A stretch of DNA of 9,271 bases from Chloroflexi bacterium RBG_16_57_11 (lineage in GTDB: Bacteria; Chloroflexota; Anaerolineae; Anaerolineales; UBA4823), in contig MGNS01000152.1 in assembly GCA_001795165.1 (NCBI GenBank), positions 1-9,271 of the forward strand, written 5' to 3'. Of this stretch, positions 1 through 6,097 are shown piece by piece (the stretch's first letter is position 1; every line of letters begins with the position of its first letter). The translations under genes and the position numbers were made by a program. Below the pieces are notes generated by a model. The model had not been told where the DNA came from and searched no databases. It worked only from the letters and a program-made list of their open reading frames with translations.

Positions 1-28
1 AATGCGCGCATGGTACCGCATTTGAATA

Positions 29-1810
29 TCAGGCGTCGAAGCCGGTACGGTAGAGCTGGGCGTAGACGCCGCCCTGGGCCAGCAGCTCGAGATGCGTGCC
101 CTGCTCGACCATTCGTCCATCCTGGATCACCACGATGCGGTCGGCGTTGACCACCGTGGACAGGCGGTGGGCGATGACAAAGGAGGTGCGGCCATGGAGC
201 AGCTTCTCTAACGCCCGTTGGATCAGCCGCTCGGTCTGGACGTCCACGCTGGAGGTGGCTTCATCCAGTATCAGGATGCGCGGGTCGGCCAACAGCGCTC
301 GGGCAAAGGAGATGAGCTGGCGCTGGCCGACCGAAAGCACCACCCCGCCCTCTTCGACCGGGGTATCATAGCCGGAGCGCAGCTTATGGATGAAATCGTG
401 AGCGCCTACCGCCCGTGCGGCGGCTTCGACTTCTACATCGGTCGCTTCCAGGCGGCCAAAGCGGATGTTTTCGGCCACCGTGCCGGAAAACAGGAAGGGG
501 TCCTGTAGCACGATGCCCATCTGGCGGCGCAGGCTGCTCTGGGTCACGCGGCGCAGGTCGTGACCGTCGATGGTGATCCTGCCATCGGTCGGGTCGTGGA
601 AGCGGCTGACCAGCTTGACCAGGGTCGATTTTCCAGCGCCGGTCTTGCCGACCAGCGCCACCACCGAGCCGGCCGGCACGTGCAGGTCGATCTCCTCCAG
701 CACCAGCGCTGGATCGTCCTGGTAGTGGAAGGAGACATTTTCAAACCGCACATCCCCCCGGATGGAGGGTAGATCGATTGCATCCGGCGCATCCTGCACT
801 TCAGCGGGCGTATCCAGCAATGCGAAGATGCGCTCACCACCGGCCATGGTGGACTGGAAGGAGTCATACCGCTGGCTCAGGTCGCGTATCGGCTCGAAGA
901 AACGCTCGATATACAGCACAAAGGCCACCAGCACGCCGGGGGTGATTTCACTGCCGCTCAGCACCTGCCTTCCGCCCAGCCAGATCACCAGGGTCAACGC
1001 CACCGCTCCGAGGAAATCGATGGCCGCCGGGAAGGAGGCCGCCACGCGGGCAGCCTGCAGGTTGGTGTCCAGGTTGTTCCGGTTGACCATGTCCGAGAAA
1101 TAGGCGTAGTTATGCACCTGGCGTGAGAAAGCCTGCACGACGCGCACACCGTTGATGTTCTCCGCCAGCACCGAGTTCACCCAGCTGATCGACTGGCGCA
1201 CCCGGCGGTAATTATCGCGTGCCCTGCTGCGAAAAAGCACTGTGATCAGCCCCATCGCCGGCAGCACGATAAAAGTGATCAGCGAGAGGCTTAGATTCAA
1301 GCTAAGCATGGCGATCAGGATGCCGATCAGGGTGAATAGATCCCGGGCGATCGCCAGCATGGCCCAAACGATGAACTCGCGCAGCACGCCCACGTCATTG
1401 ATCAGGCGGGTGATCACCCGACCAACGCTGAAACGGCTGAAAAAGCTCAACGAAAGGGTCTGCAAATGCTCGAAGAGCTGCGCCCGCAGATCGTAGATAA
1501 CCGATTGCCCCATGCGCACCATAATGTTGACCCGCAAAAAGATCGATATCCATTGCACGCTGATCGCCAACAGGTACAGCAGCACCGTCCGCTGGAGCAC
1601 AGCCGGGTTATTCGCATCGATGCCCGAGTCGATTGCGACCGCCACCAGGTACGGCCCGGCGACCGCGGCAGCCGAATTGAACAGCATCAGCACGAGAGAT
1701 ACCAGCAACTGGCGCGTATAGGGGCGGAAATAACCCGCCAGGCGGCGCACCACCTTGGGATCGTAGCCCTTTAGCAGCGTTTCTTCGATCGGAGGGGTGA
1801 TTTGCGCCAT
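29..1810 (-). CDS. ABC exporter half-transporter, catalytic-site subunit
   Basis: Half-transporter of the ABCB/MsbA-like exporter class, 593 residues: a six-helix membrane domain (about 30-305) followed by one ATPase domain (about 350-593). Visible motifs are Walker A GKTGAGKST (388-396), Q-loop Q436, Walker B ILILDE with catalytic Glu517, D-loop SSVD and switch His548. The signature reads LSVGQ (492-496) instead of LSGGQ, and the preceding X-loop is VEEGG rather than VGERG. That pattern is known from the active-site partner of heterodimeric exporters such as TM287/288 and BmrCD. The frame is open upstream to 1921, but that stretch lies inside the preceding gene and looks unlike a transporter. 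The ATG at 1810 sits one base after the preceding stop (TAG-C-ATG), pointing to coupled translation. It should act in the inner membrane with its neighbour. Substrate unknown: drug, lipid or peptide export are all possible. Confidence 0.93.
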   Translation of the reverse strand: MAQITPPIEETLLKGYDPKVVRRLAGYFRPYTRQLLVSLVLMLFNSAAAVAGPYLVAVAIDSGIDANNPAVLQRTVLLYLLAISVQWISIFLRVNIMVRMGQSVIYDLRAQLFEHLQTLSLSFFSRFSVGRVITRLINDVGVLREFIVWAMLAIARDLFTLIGILIAMLSLNLSLSLITFIVLPAMGLITVLFRSRARDNYRRVRQSISWVNSVLAENINGVRVVQAFSRQVHNYAYFSDMVNRNNLDTNLQAARVAASFPAAIDFLGAVALTLVIWLGGRQVLSGSEITPGVLVAFVLYIERFFEPIRDLSQRYDSFQSTMAGGERIFALLDTPAEVQDAPDAIDLPSIRGDVRFENVSFHYQDDPALVLEEIDLHVPAGSVVALVGKTGAGKSTLVKLVSRFHDPTDGRITIDGHDLRRVTQSSLRRQMGIVLQDPFLFSGTVAENIRFGRLEATDVEVEAAARAVGAHDFIHKLRSGYDTPVEEGGVVLSVGQRQLISFARALLADPRILILDEATSSVDVQTERLIQRALEKLLHGRTSFVIAHRLSTVVNADRIVVIQDGRMVEQGTHLELLAQGGVYAQLYRTGFDA

Positions 1811-1811
1811 G

Positions 1812-3554
1812 CTACGAGGCCAGCCTTTCCTGCCGGCGAAGCTGCAGCTCGTAAACTTCCCGGTAGAGACCACCCCGCTCCAGAAGCTCGATGTGGGTGC
1901 CGCGCTCAAGAATGCGCCCATCTTGCATCACCAGGATCAGGTCGGCGCGGCGGACGGTGGAGAGGCGCTGGGCGATGACAAAGGTGGTGCGGCCTTCCAT
2001 CAGGCGCTCCAGGGCCTGCTGGATCAACCGCTCGGTTTCAGTGTCGACACTGGAGGTAGAGTCGTCCAGGATCAGGATGCGCGGGTCCAGTAACAAGGCG
2101 CGGGCAATAGCCACCCGCTGGCGTTGCCCACCGGAAAGGGTAATGCCACGCTCTCCAACCACCGTCTGGTAGCCATCGGCTATTTGGGTGATGAACTCGT
2201 GCGCCTGGGCGGCCCGGGCAGCCTGCTCGATCTCTTCCTGGCTGGCGTCGGGCCGGCCGTAAGCAATGTTTTCGGCGATGGTGGTGGAGAAGAGCAGGGA
2301 GGTCTGGAGAACAATGCCGATCTGGCGGCGCAAGGAATCCAATTCCATCTGGCGCACATCCACGCCATCCACCAGGATGACCCCTTGACTGGGATCGTAG
2401 AAGCGCGGGATTAAGTTGACCAGGGAGGTCTTGCCCGAGCCGGTGGGACCAATCAGGGCGATCACCTGGTTCGGCTCGACGCATAAATCCACCTCCTCCA
2501 GCGCCGGGATCGTCTGGTCAGGGTAATGCAGGCTGACATGTTGAAATTCCACCCGGCCCTTGAGCGACGGCAAGCGGGTTGCCTGAGGCGGGCTTTGAAT
2601 CTCCGGGACCAGGTCAAGGATTTCGAAGCTTCGCTGCAGACCGGCGACCGCCTCGCCTGCCGCGTTGACCAACCAGGTGAGCTGCTGTGCAGGGGCGGCC
2701 AGCAGCAGGAGATAGCTATTGAAGGCAACCAGCTCGCCTACGGACATCTCCCCTTGCATCACCATGTTGCCTCCGAACCACAGGATCAGGATGGTGCCCA
2801 GGGCCACCAGGAAGTGGGTGGTGGGCATGACCCAGGCGAAGATACTGACCACCCGCACCCTCGCCCGATAAAGGTCACGGTTCTTCCAGGCGAAACGTTC
2901 GATCTCATACGGCTCGCGGGCAAAGGCGCGCACCACCTGCACCCCGGTGACGTTTTCCTGTACCCGGGAGGACAAATCTCCCAGGGAGATATCCACTTTT
3001 AAAAAGAAATCACCAACGCGCCGACCAAAGGCTGTGGTGATCAGGACCAGAGGGATCATCGGCAGGAGGGCGATGCTGGCCAGTGGCGGCGATTGCCAGA
3101 AAAGCAGCCCAGTAATCCCCAGCATCAGCAACCCCAGGCGGATGAGCTCGATCACGCCAAAGCCGGTGAAGCGTTCGACGGCACGCACGTCTTCGATGCA
3201 ACGGCTGATCAGCTGGCCGGTCTGGGAATGATCGTGGAAGCTGAAGGGCAAATACTGGATATGGTCATACAGCCGGTTGCGCAGGTCATAACCAATGTGG
3301 CTGGCGATCCATTCACTTACATAGCGCTGGCCGTATACCAGCAGCGAGCGCAGCACACCGATGGCCAACAATGCCAGCGCCGCCGCTAACAGGAAGCGCC
3401 CGTCGCTCTGCGCCAGACCCACGTCGATCACCTGCCGGATAATCGCCGGTACCAGCAGCAGCAATATGGTGAGAGCCAGGGTAATGCCAAGCGCCAGGGC
3501 GACTTGCTGCCGGTAGGGCTTTAAATATGGCCCAAGGCGGAGTAAAGTCTTCAT
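1812..3554 (-). CDS. ABC exporter half-transporter, degenerate-site subunit
   Basis: Second ABCB-type half-transporter, 580 residues, with six predicted membrane helices (first near 17-39, last near 270-290) and a C-terminal ATPase domain (about 333-580). Walker A GPTGSGKTS is at 369-377, Q-loop Q417, X-loop VGERG at 466-470 and a canonical signature LSGGQ at 473-477. The Walker B motif ends LDD, so the catalytic Glu is replaced by Asp498, and the switch His is replaced by Gln529 (IAQRLS). Both changes are typical of the degenerate subunit of heterodimeric exporters (TM287, BmrC, LmrC type). Its intact LSGGQ would complete the active site of the downstream partner. The ATG at 3554 overlaps the stop of the preceding gene as ATGA and has no clear Shine-Dalgarno, so translation is probably coupled. 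Paralogous to the next gene, with 17 identical bases at the Walker B region (270-286 and 2071-2087). Confidence 0.93.
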   Translation of the reverse strand: MKTLLRLGPYLKPYRQQVALALGITLALTILLLLVPAIIRQVIDVGLAQSDGRFLLAAALALLAIGVLRSLLVYGQRYVSEWIASHIGYDLRNRLYDHIQYLPFSFHDHSQTGQLISRCIEDVRAVERFTGFGVIELIRLGLLMLGITGLLFWQSPPLASIALLPMIPLVLITTAFGRRVGDFFLKVDISLGDLSSRVQENVTGVQVVRAFAREPYEIERFAWKNRDLYRARVRVVSIFAWVMPTTHFLVALGTILILWFGGNMVMQGEMSVGELVAFNSYLLLLAAPAQQLTWLVNAAGEAVAGLQRSFEILDLVPEIQSPPQATRLPSLKGRVEFQHVSLHYPDQTIPALEEVDLCVEPNQVIALIGPTGSGKTSLVNLIPRFYDPSQGVILVDGVDVRQMELDSLRRQIGIVLQTSLLFSTTIAENIAYGRPDASQEEIEQAARAAQAHEFITQIADGYQTVVGERGITLSGGQRQRVAIARALLLDPRILILDDSTSSVDTETERLIQQALERLMEGRTTFVIAQRLSTVRRADLILVMQDGRILERGTHIELLERGGLYREVYELQLRRQERLAS

Positions 3555-3946
3555 GCCGAGAGTTCGAATGTCACCTGGCGTGTGTCGATTATCTTGCGCT
3601 CGATCTTAGGCTCGGGCCCTGGGCCGCCACCTGGCTCAGCGGGCTCCGGCAGGGCGGCGTAGTATAACAGGGCCTGAAGGGTGCAGGTGCCCGGGATTGC
3701 GCCCCGCAGGTGCATCACCAGCTCCATCTTGCGGGTCATACTTTCGATGATGCTTACGCCGGAGAGCTCCCGGCCATCCTGATCCACCAAGGTCAGGTCG
3801 ACGTTGGGTCGTTTCTGAAAGGGATCCACCTCTAGATAGACTCGCAGGCGCCTTCCATCGGGCCACGGATCCACATTCAATTCGCGGATGCGCACTTCGC
3901 TAGGCGGCAGAGGTACTTCCGATGGGTCGGCGAAAAAAATGTCCAT
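3551..3946 (-). CDS. Unrecognised 131-residue protein coupled to ABC exporter
   Basis: I do not recognise a named family. The protein is soluble-looking, with no signal peptide or membrane segment. It starts MDIFFADPSEVPLPP, then shows alternating hydrophobic segments suggestive of beta strands (RVYLEV 35-40, VDLTLV 49-54, ELVMHL 75-80, TLQALLYYAAL 89-99, VTFEL 125-129). A Pro/Gly-rich linker at about 100-113 precedes a final strand, so a small beta-sandwich (Ig-like) fold is a reasonable guess. It is clearly a real gene: AAGGAG lies four bases before the ATG, and its TGA overlaps the start of the degenerate ABC subunit (ATGA). This placement suggests a cytoplasmic accessory or regulator made in fixed ratio with the exporter, but that is inference. 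It lies 54 bases after the SbnI-like gene. Confidence 0.8.
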   Translation of the reverse strand: MDIFFADPSEVPLPPSEVRIRELNVDPWPDGRRLRVYLEVDPFQKRPNVDLTLVDQDGRELSGVSIIESMTRKMELVMHLRGAIPGTCTLQALLYYAALPEPAEPGGGPGPEPKIERKIIDTRQVTFELSA

Positions 3947-4000
3947 GCAGCTCCTTGATTATGAATTTCATCAGGCGTTGCCGAGGAAGCACACAGTCTG

Positions 4001-4834
4001 TTATTCATCGAACAGATAGGTAGCTTCAGCATAATATCGCACGCCTTTGTGTGCCAGGCGCTCTTTGATCCATTCATCAAGGGCCTGGTTTTTGGCCTGG
4101 ACCGACTTATCGTCAGCCAGCTCATGTAAAGGATAGTTCACGTGCAGCGCGCGAGGCGAGATCAAAAAACGGGTGACCCCGGCCGGCAGCAGATAAGCCT
4201 GCCCGGCCAGGCGCAGCAAATCCTGGATGTGGAAGCTGGGGAAGATCACCAGGCCACAAAAGGAAGGGTAGATTTCGCTCAGATGGCCGGCGTCGCGCAG
4301 GCTGGTGCGGTCAAAACGAGCCCGGTCTTTGTAACTGTCCACCAGGTCGTTTAACAACCGGACATGGGTTTCAAGGTCAACAGCCCGAGCGCAGACTGCG
4401 TACTTGCGGCCGCGTGGGCTTTCCACAACTGCCAGCCCGCAATCTCCCTCCAGGTGGGGATGTGCATCCGGATCGTCGATTAACAGCATGCGCGAGCCGG
4501 GGAGAGCGCGCAGACCACGAATGAATCGCGCCGCATTCATCTCCCACACGACGTGGTTCCAGGTGTGCAGGGTCAAACCGGGGCTATCCGGCTGAACCAC
4601 CTGCACCAGGGCATGTGGGTAGCCCATCTGGCGCAGGGCGGTCACTCGGTTGGCGCCATCCAGCACCATGTACCGTTCACTGCCATCGCCGAGCGGGGCA
4701 ACGATCGGTGGATTGCGAAAGACACCGCTCGTGCGGATGCGCTGAATCAACGGCTGTGTGCGTTGATCATCATGCCGCTCGTGAATCAGCAGGCAATCGA
4801 CGGGCAGAAAAGTAAGCGACGGAAAATCAGGCAT
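4001..4834 (-). CDS. ParB/sulfiredoxin-fold protein, SbnI-like (possible free serine kinase)
   Basis: 277 residues. The N-terminal part (about 5-80) has the ParB/Srx layout: LPVDCLLIHE, then a helix, PPIVAPL, and MVLDGANRVTALRQMGY. The protein also matches what I remember of staphylococcal SbnI outside this domain: HTWNH near 89-93, and the C-terminal stretch with PAGVTRF, a following ISxRxL, and an ending like YxExxYL. SbnI makes O-phospho-L-serine from free serine and ATP for staphyloferrin B synthesis, and residues E20 and D58 are needed. The equivalents here are E19 (in IHE) and D59 (in LDG). The His of the SbnI DGxHR motif is Asn here. A chromosome-segregation ParB is unlikely, since there is no helix-turn-helix domain and no parA nearby. 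The start is fixed by an in-frame TAG directly before the ATG; there is no clear Shine-Dalgarno. It is the likely first gene of the exporter unit. The fold is well supported; the kinase activity is inferred. Confidence 0.72.
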   Translation of the reverse strand: MPDFPSLTFLPVDCLLIHERHDDQRTQPLIQRIRTSGVFRNPPIVAPLGDGSERYMVLDGANRVTALRQMGYPHALVQVVQPDSPGLTLHTWNHVVWEMNAARFIRGLRALPGSRMLLIDDPDAHPHLEGDCGLAVVESPRGRKYAVCARAVDLETHVRLLNDLVDSYKDRARFDRTSLRDAGHLSEIYPSFCGLVIFPSFHIQDLLRLAGQAYLLPAGVTRFLISPRALHVNYPLHELADDKSVQAKNQALDEWIKERLAHKGVRYYAEATYLFDE

Positions 4835-4876
4835 CTAAGCACGTCTTGGTTCTTACCGCAAGGCTGGCGTGTGTTC

Positions 4877-4890
4877 CTGCAATCTTGCAG
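4877..4890. promoter_or_regulatory. Perfect inverted repeat upstream of SbnI-like gene
   Basis: CTGCAA-TC-TTGCAG is a 6-2-6 perfect inverted repeat, 43 bases before the start of the SbnI-like gene. A second short one, AACC-TGCC-GGTT, lies at 4893-4904. Position suits an operator or a leader hairpin for the exporter unit, but no convincing -35/-10 pair could be placed around it and no regulator gene is adjacent. Confidence 0.25.
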
Positions 4891-4913
4891 ACAACCTGCC
4901 GGTTAACAAAATT

Positions 4914-4950
4914 AGGGGCTGCAGGACGCTGACGACATCCTGCAGCCCCT
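4914..4950 (-). terminator. Rho-independent terminator of degV
   Basis: AGGGGCTGCAGGA (4914-4926) pairs perfectly with TCCTGCAGCCCCT (4938-4950): a 13-bp stem with an 11-base loop, 20 bases past the degV stop. On the minus strand it is followed by AATTTTGTTAA, a modest T-rich tail. This separates degV from the exporter unit. The rest of the 136-base gap (4835-4913) holds the short inverted repeats annotated separately and no further gene. Confidence 0.8.
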
Positions 4951-4970
4951 CTATTGTATCGTAAAATTTC

Positions 4971-5819
4971 CTACATCCCCGCCATGAAGGCCAGCCCCAC
5001 CGTGCCAGGTCCGGCATGCGTACCGACCACCGGGCTTACTTCGGAGAAGATATGCTCGACGGTGCTAAAGCGTAGCTTGGCCATCTCCAACAATGTTTTG
5101 GCATCCTCGGGCGCCTGGGCGTGGAGCGTCGCCAACCGTACAGGCTGCCGGCCGGCAATGCGCTCCTGCAATATATCGAGCAAGCGCTCCATCGATTTTT
5201 GTCGCGTGCGTACGCGCTCGATCGCCTCGACGTGCCCGTTAACCACCTCGAGAATTGGCTTGATGTTCAAGGCAGTGCCGAGAAAGCGGCTGGCGCCGCC
5301 AATGCGGCCGCCGCGGTGCAAGAACTCTAACGTATCGACCGCAAAAACAACCCCGGTGTGCTGACGGGCGCCTTCTGCCAGCTTTTTGCACTCCTCCAGA
5401 TTGGCTCCCTCCTGCGCTGCTCGTGCCACGGTGAGCACCTGGAAGCCCAGTGCCATGGCCGTGGTGTACGAGTCGACGATCTCGATGGGAGCACCCGGGA
5501 ATTCGTCACATGCCTGGACAGCCGAGGCGATTGTGCCTGACAGCTTTTCGGAGAGGAGCAAGGCCAGCACGTGATAGTCCTGCTCAAGCAAAGCCCCGAA
5601 AATCTTGTGGAATTTACCGGGCGTTACCTGGGAGGTCGAGGGCATGATTTTGGCCGTCTTTAAGCGCGTATAGAACGCCGAGGGCAAAATATCCACACCA
5701 TCCTCAAAGGTTTCCTCCCCCCAGATCAGAATTTGTGGAGCGACGCTGATGGCGTATTGTTTTACAATTTCATCTGGAATGTATGAGGTGCTATCGGTAA
5801 CAACGGCTACTTTTTTCAT
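4971..5819 (-). CDS. DegV family fatty-acid-binding protein (FakB-like)
   Basis: 282 residues, the usual length for DegV proteins, which hold a fatty acid and, in the FakA/FakB system, present it for phosphorylation to acyl-phosphate. Motifs in order: VTDST (7-11) at the N-terminus, PSTSQ (60-64), the LSEKLSGT loop (89-96), RGGRI (169-173) and HAGPG (268-272) near the C-terminus. The protein is cytoplasmic with no signal peptide. The start is clear: GGAGG (5827-5831) lies seven bases before the ATG. It is a single-gene unit, divergent from ffh and closed by a strong hairpin. No FakA-type kinase gene (DAK2 domain) is in the window, so the partner would be elsewhere. Which FakB subtype, and which acyl chain is bound, cannot be told. 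Confidence 0.93.
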   Translation of the reverse strand: MKKVAVVTDSTSYIPDEIVKQYAISVAPQILIWGEETFEDGVDILPSAFYTRLKTAKIMPSTSQVTPGKFHKIFGALLEQDYHVLALLLSEKLSGTIASAVQACDEFPGAPIEIVDSYTTAMALGFQVLTVARAAQEGANLEECKKLAEGARQHTGVVFAVDTLEFLHRGGRIGGASRFLGTALNIKPILEVVNGHVEAIERVRTRQKSMERLLDILQERIAGRQPVRLATLHAQAPEDAKTLLEMAKLRFSTVEHIFSEVSPVVGTHAGPGTVGLAFMAGM

Positions 5820-5862
5820 ATGGTTTCCTCCGTTTTTACACCTGCGGAATCTCGTGCGATTG

Positions 5863-5877
5863 GTTCACACACTGAAC
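5863..5877. promoter_or_regulatory. Inverted repeat next to ffh-side promoter P1
   Basis: GTTCA-CACAC-TGAAC, a perfect 5-5-5 inverted repeat ending two bases before the -35 box of P1 and 44 bases before the degV start. It could be an operator acting on either divergent transcript. The arms are short, so chance is not excluded. Confidence 0.25.
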
Positions 5878-5879
5878 AC

Positions 5880-5907
5880 TTGACCAGTCGAATAGTTACG
5901 CTATAAT
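5880..5907 (+). promoter_or_regulatory. Sigma-70-type promoter P1
   Basis: TTGACC (5880-5885), a 16-base spacer and a consensus TATAAT (5902-5907). Transcription should start near G5914, which is the first base of a GGGG-TGATAAG-CCCC hairpin. P1 would give either a 184-base leader for ffh or a separate small RNA. Confidence 0.7.
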
Positions 5908-5913
5908 CATCCT

Positions 5914-6038
5914 GGGGTGATAAGCCCCTTGGGTGGGCGTGGTGATTACCCTAAGCGATGTAAGTAGCATCCGACGAATGTAAAGCATTTTCATGGCAGG
6001 CGCCATCCCAATGCCCCTTCGACCGGTGGTATTTACAT
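5914..6038 (+). ncRNA. Candidate structured leader or small RNA upstream of ffh
   Basis: No coding frame fits this part of the 278-base degV-ffh gap, yet it can fold extensively. GGGG (5914-5917) pairs with CCCC (5925-5928). Alternatively CTTGGGT (5928-5934) pairs with ACCC-T-AAG (5948-5955). ATGTAAA (5978-5984) pairs with TTTACAT (6032-6038), enclosing GCATT (5985-5989) with AATGC (6010-6014) and ATGGC-AGGC-GCCAT (5993-6006). An imperfect copy of the left arm, GATGTAAGTAGCAT (5957-5970), could compete for the same right arm, as in switching RNAs. I could not match it to a known class: the SRP RNA domain IV core and the common riboswitch cores are absent. No intrinsic terminator is visible, so the 3' end is arbitrary. 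Confidence 0.35.
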
Positions 6039-6060
6039 ATAATAAGATGTCCTTAAAACC

Positions 6061-6089
6061 TTGACCGAACCGCGCTTCCAGGCTAAAAT
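6061..6089 (+). promoter_or_regulatory. Promoter P2, probably giving leaderless ffh mRNA
   Basis: TTGACC (6061-6066), a 17-base spacer and TAAAAT (6084-6089). The next purine at a proper distance is G6098, the first base of the ffh GTG start, and there is no Shine-Dalgarno before that start. The -35 hexamer is the same as in P1. Confidence 0.6.
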
Positions 6090-6097
6090 TCATCTCC

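Noticed and set aside
1..22. AATGCG (1-6) with CGCATT (17-22) as a terminator after the ABC operon.
   Set aside because: Only 6 bp, and the region where the T-tract would lie is outside the window.
1808..1921. Upstream extension of the downstream ABC subunit by 37 residues.
   Set aside because: It overlaps the end of the preceding gene, encodes a Ser/Trp-rich stretch unlike transporter N-termini, and the ATG at 1810 sits exactly after the preceding stop.
270..2087. 17-base exact repeat at 270-286 and 2071-2087.
   Set aside because: It encodes the conserved Walker B region of two paralogous ABC genes, so shared ancestry and constraint explain it.
2526..3002. Open plus-strand frame of 158 codons opposite the degenerate-site ABC subunit.
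   Set aside because: Antisense shadow in GC-rich coding DNA: low-complexity His/Gln/Asp-rich product, no ribosome binding site, no recognisable motif. The other opposite-strand frames over the ABC, SbnI-like and degV genes are of the same kind.
4616..4834. Chromosome partition protein ParB.
   Set aside because: Only the N-terminal fold matches; there is no helix-turn-helix domain, no adjacent parA and no parS-like site seen, and the full-length resemblance is to SbnI.
6038..6043. A third -10-like TATAAT between P1 and P2.
   Set aside because: No acceptable -35 at 16-18 bases (TTCGAC is only 14 bases away) and it overlaps the stem arm TTTACAT.
5914..6045. SRP RNA (ffs) or a known riboswitch upstream of ffh.
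   Set aside because: The conserved SRP domain IV core is missing. GACCGGTGG near 6021 recalls part of the FMN riboswitch, but the other conserved FMN elements are absent.
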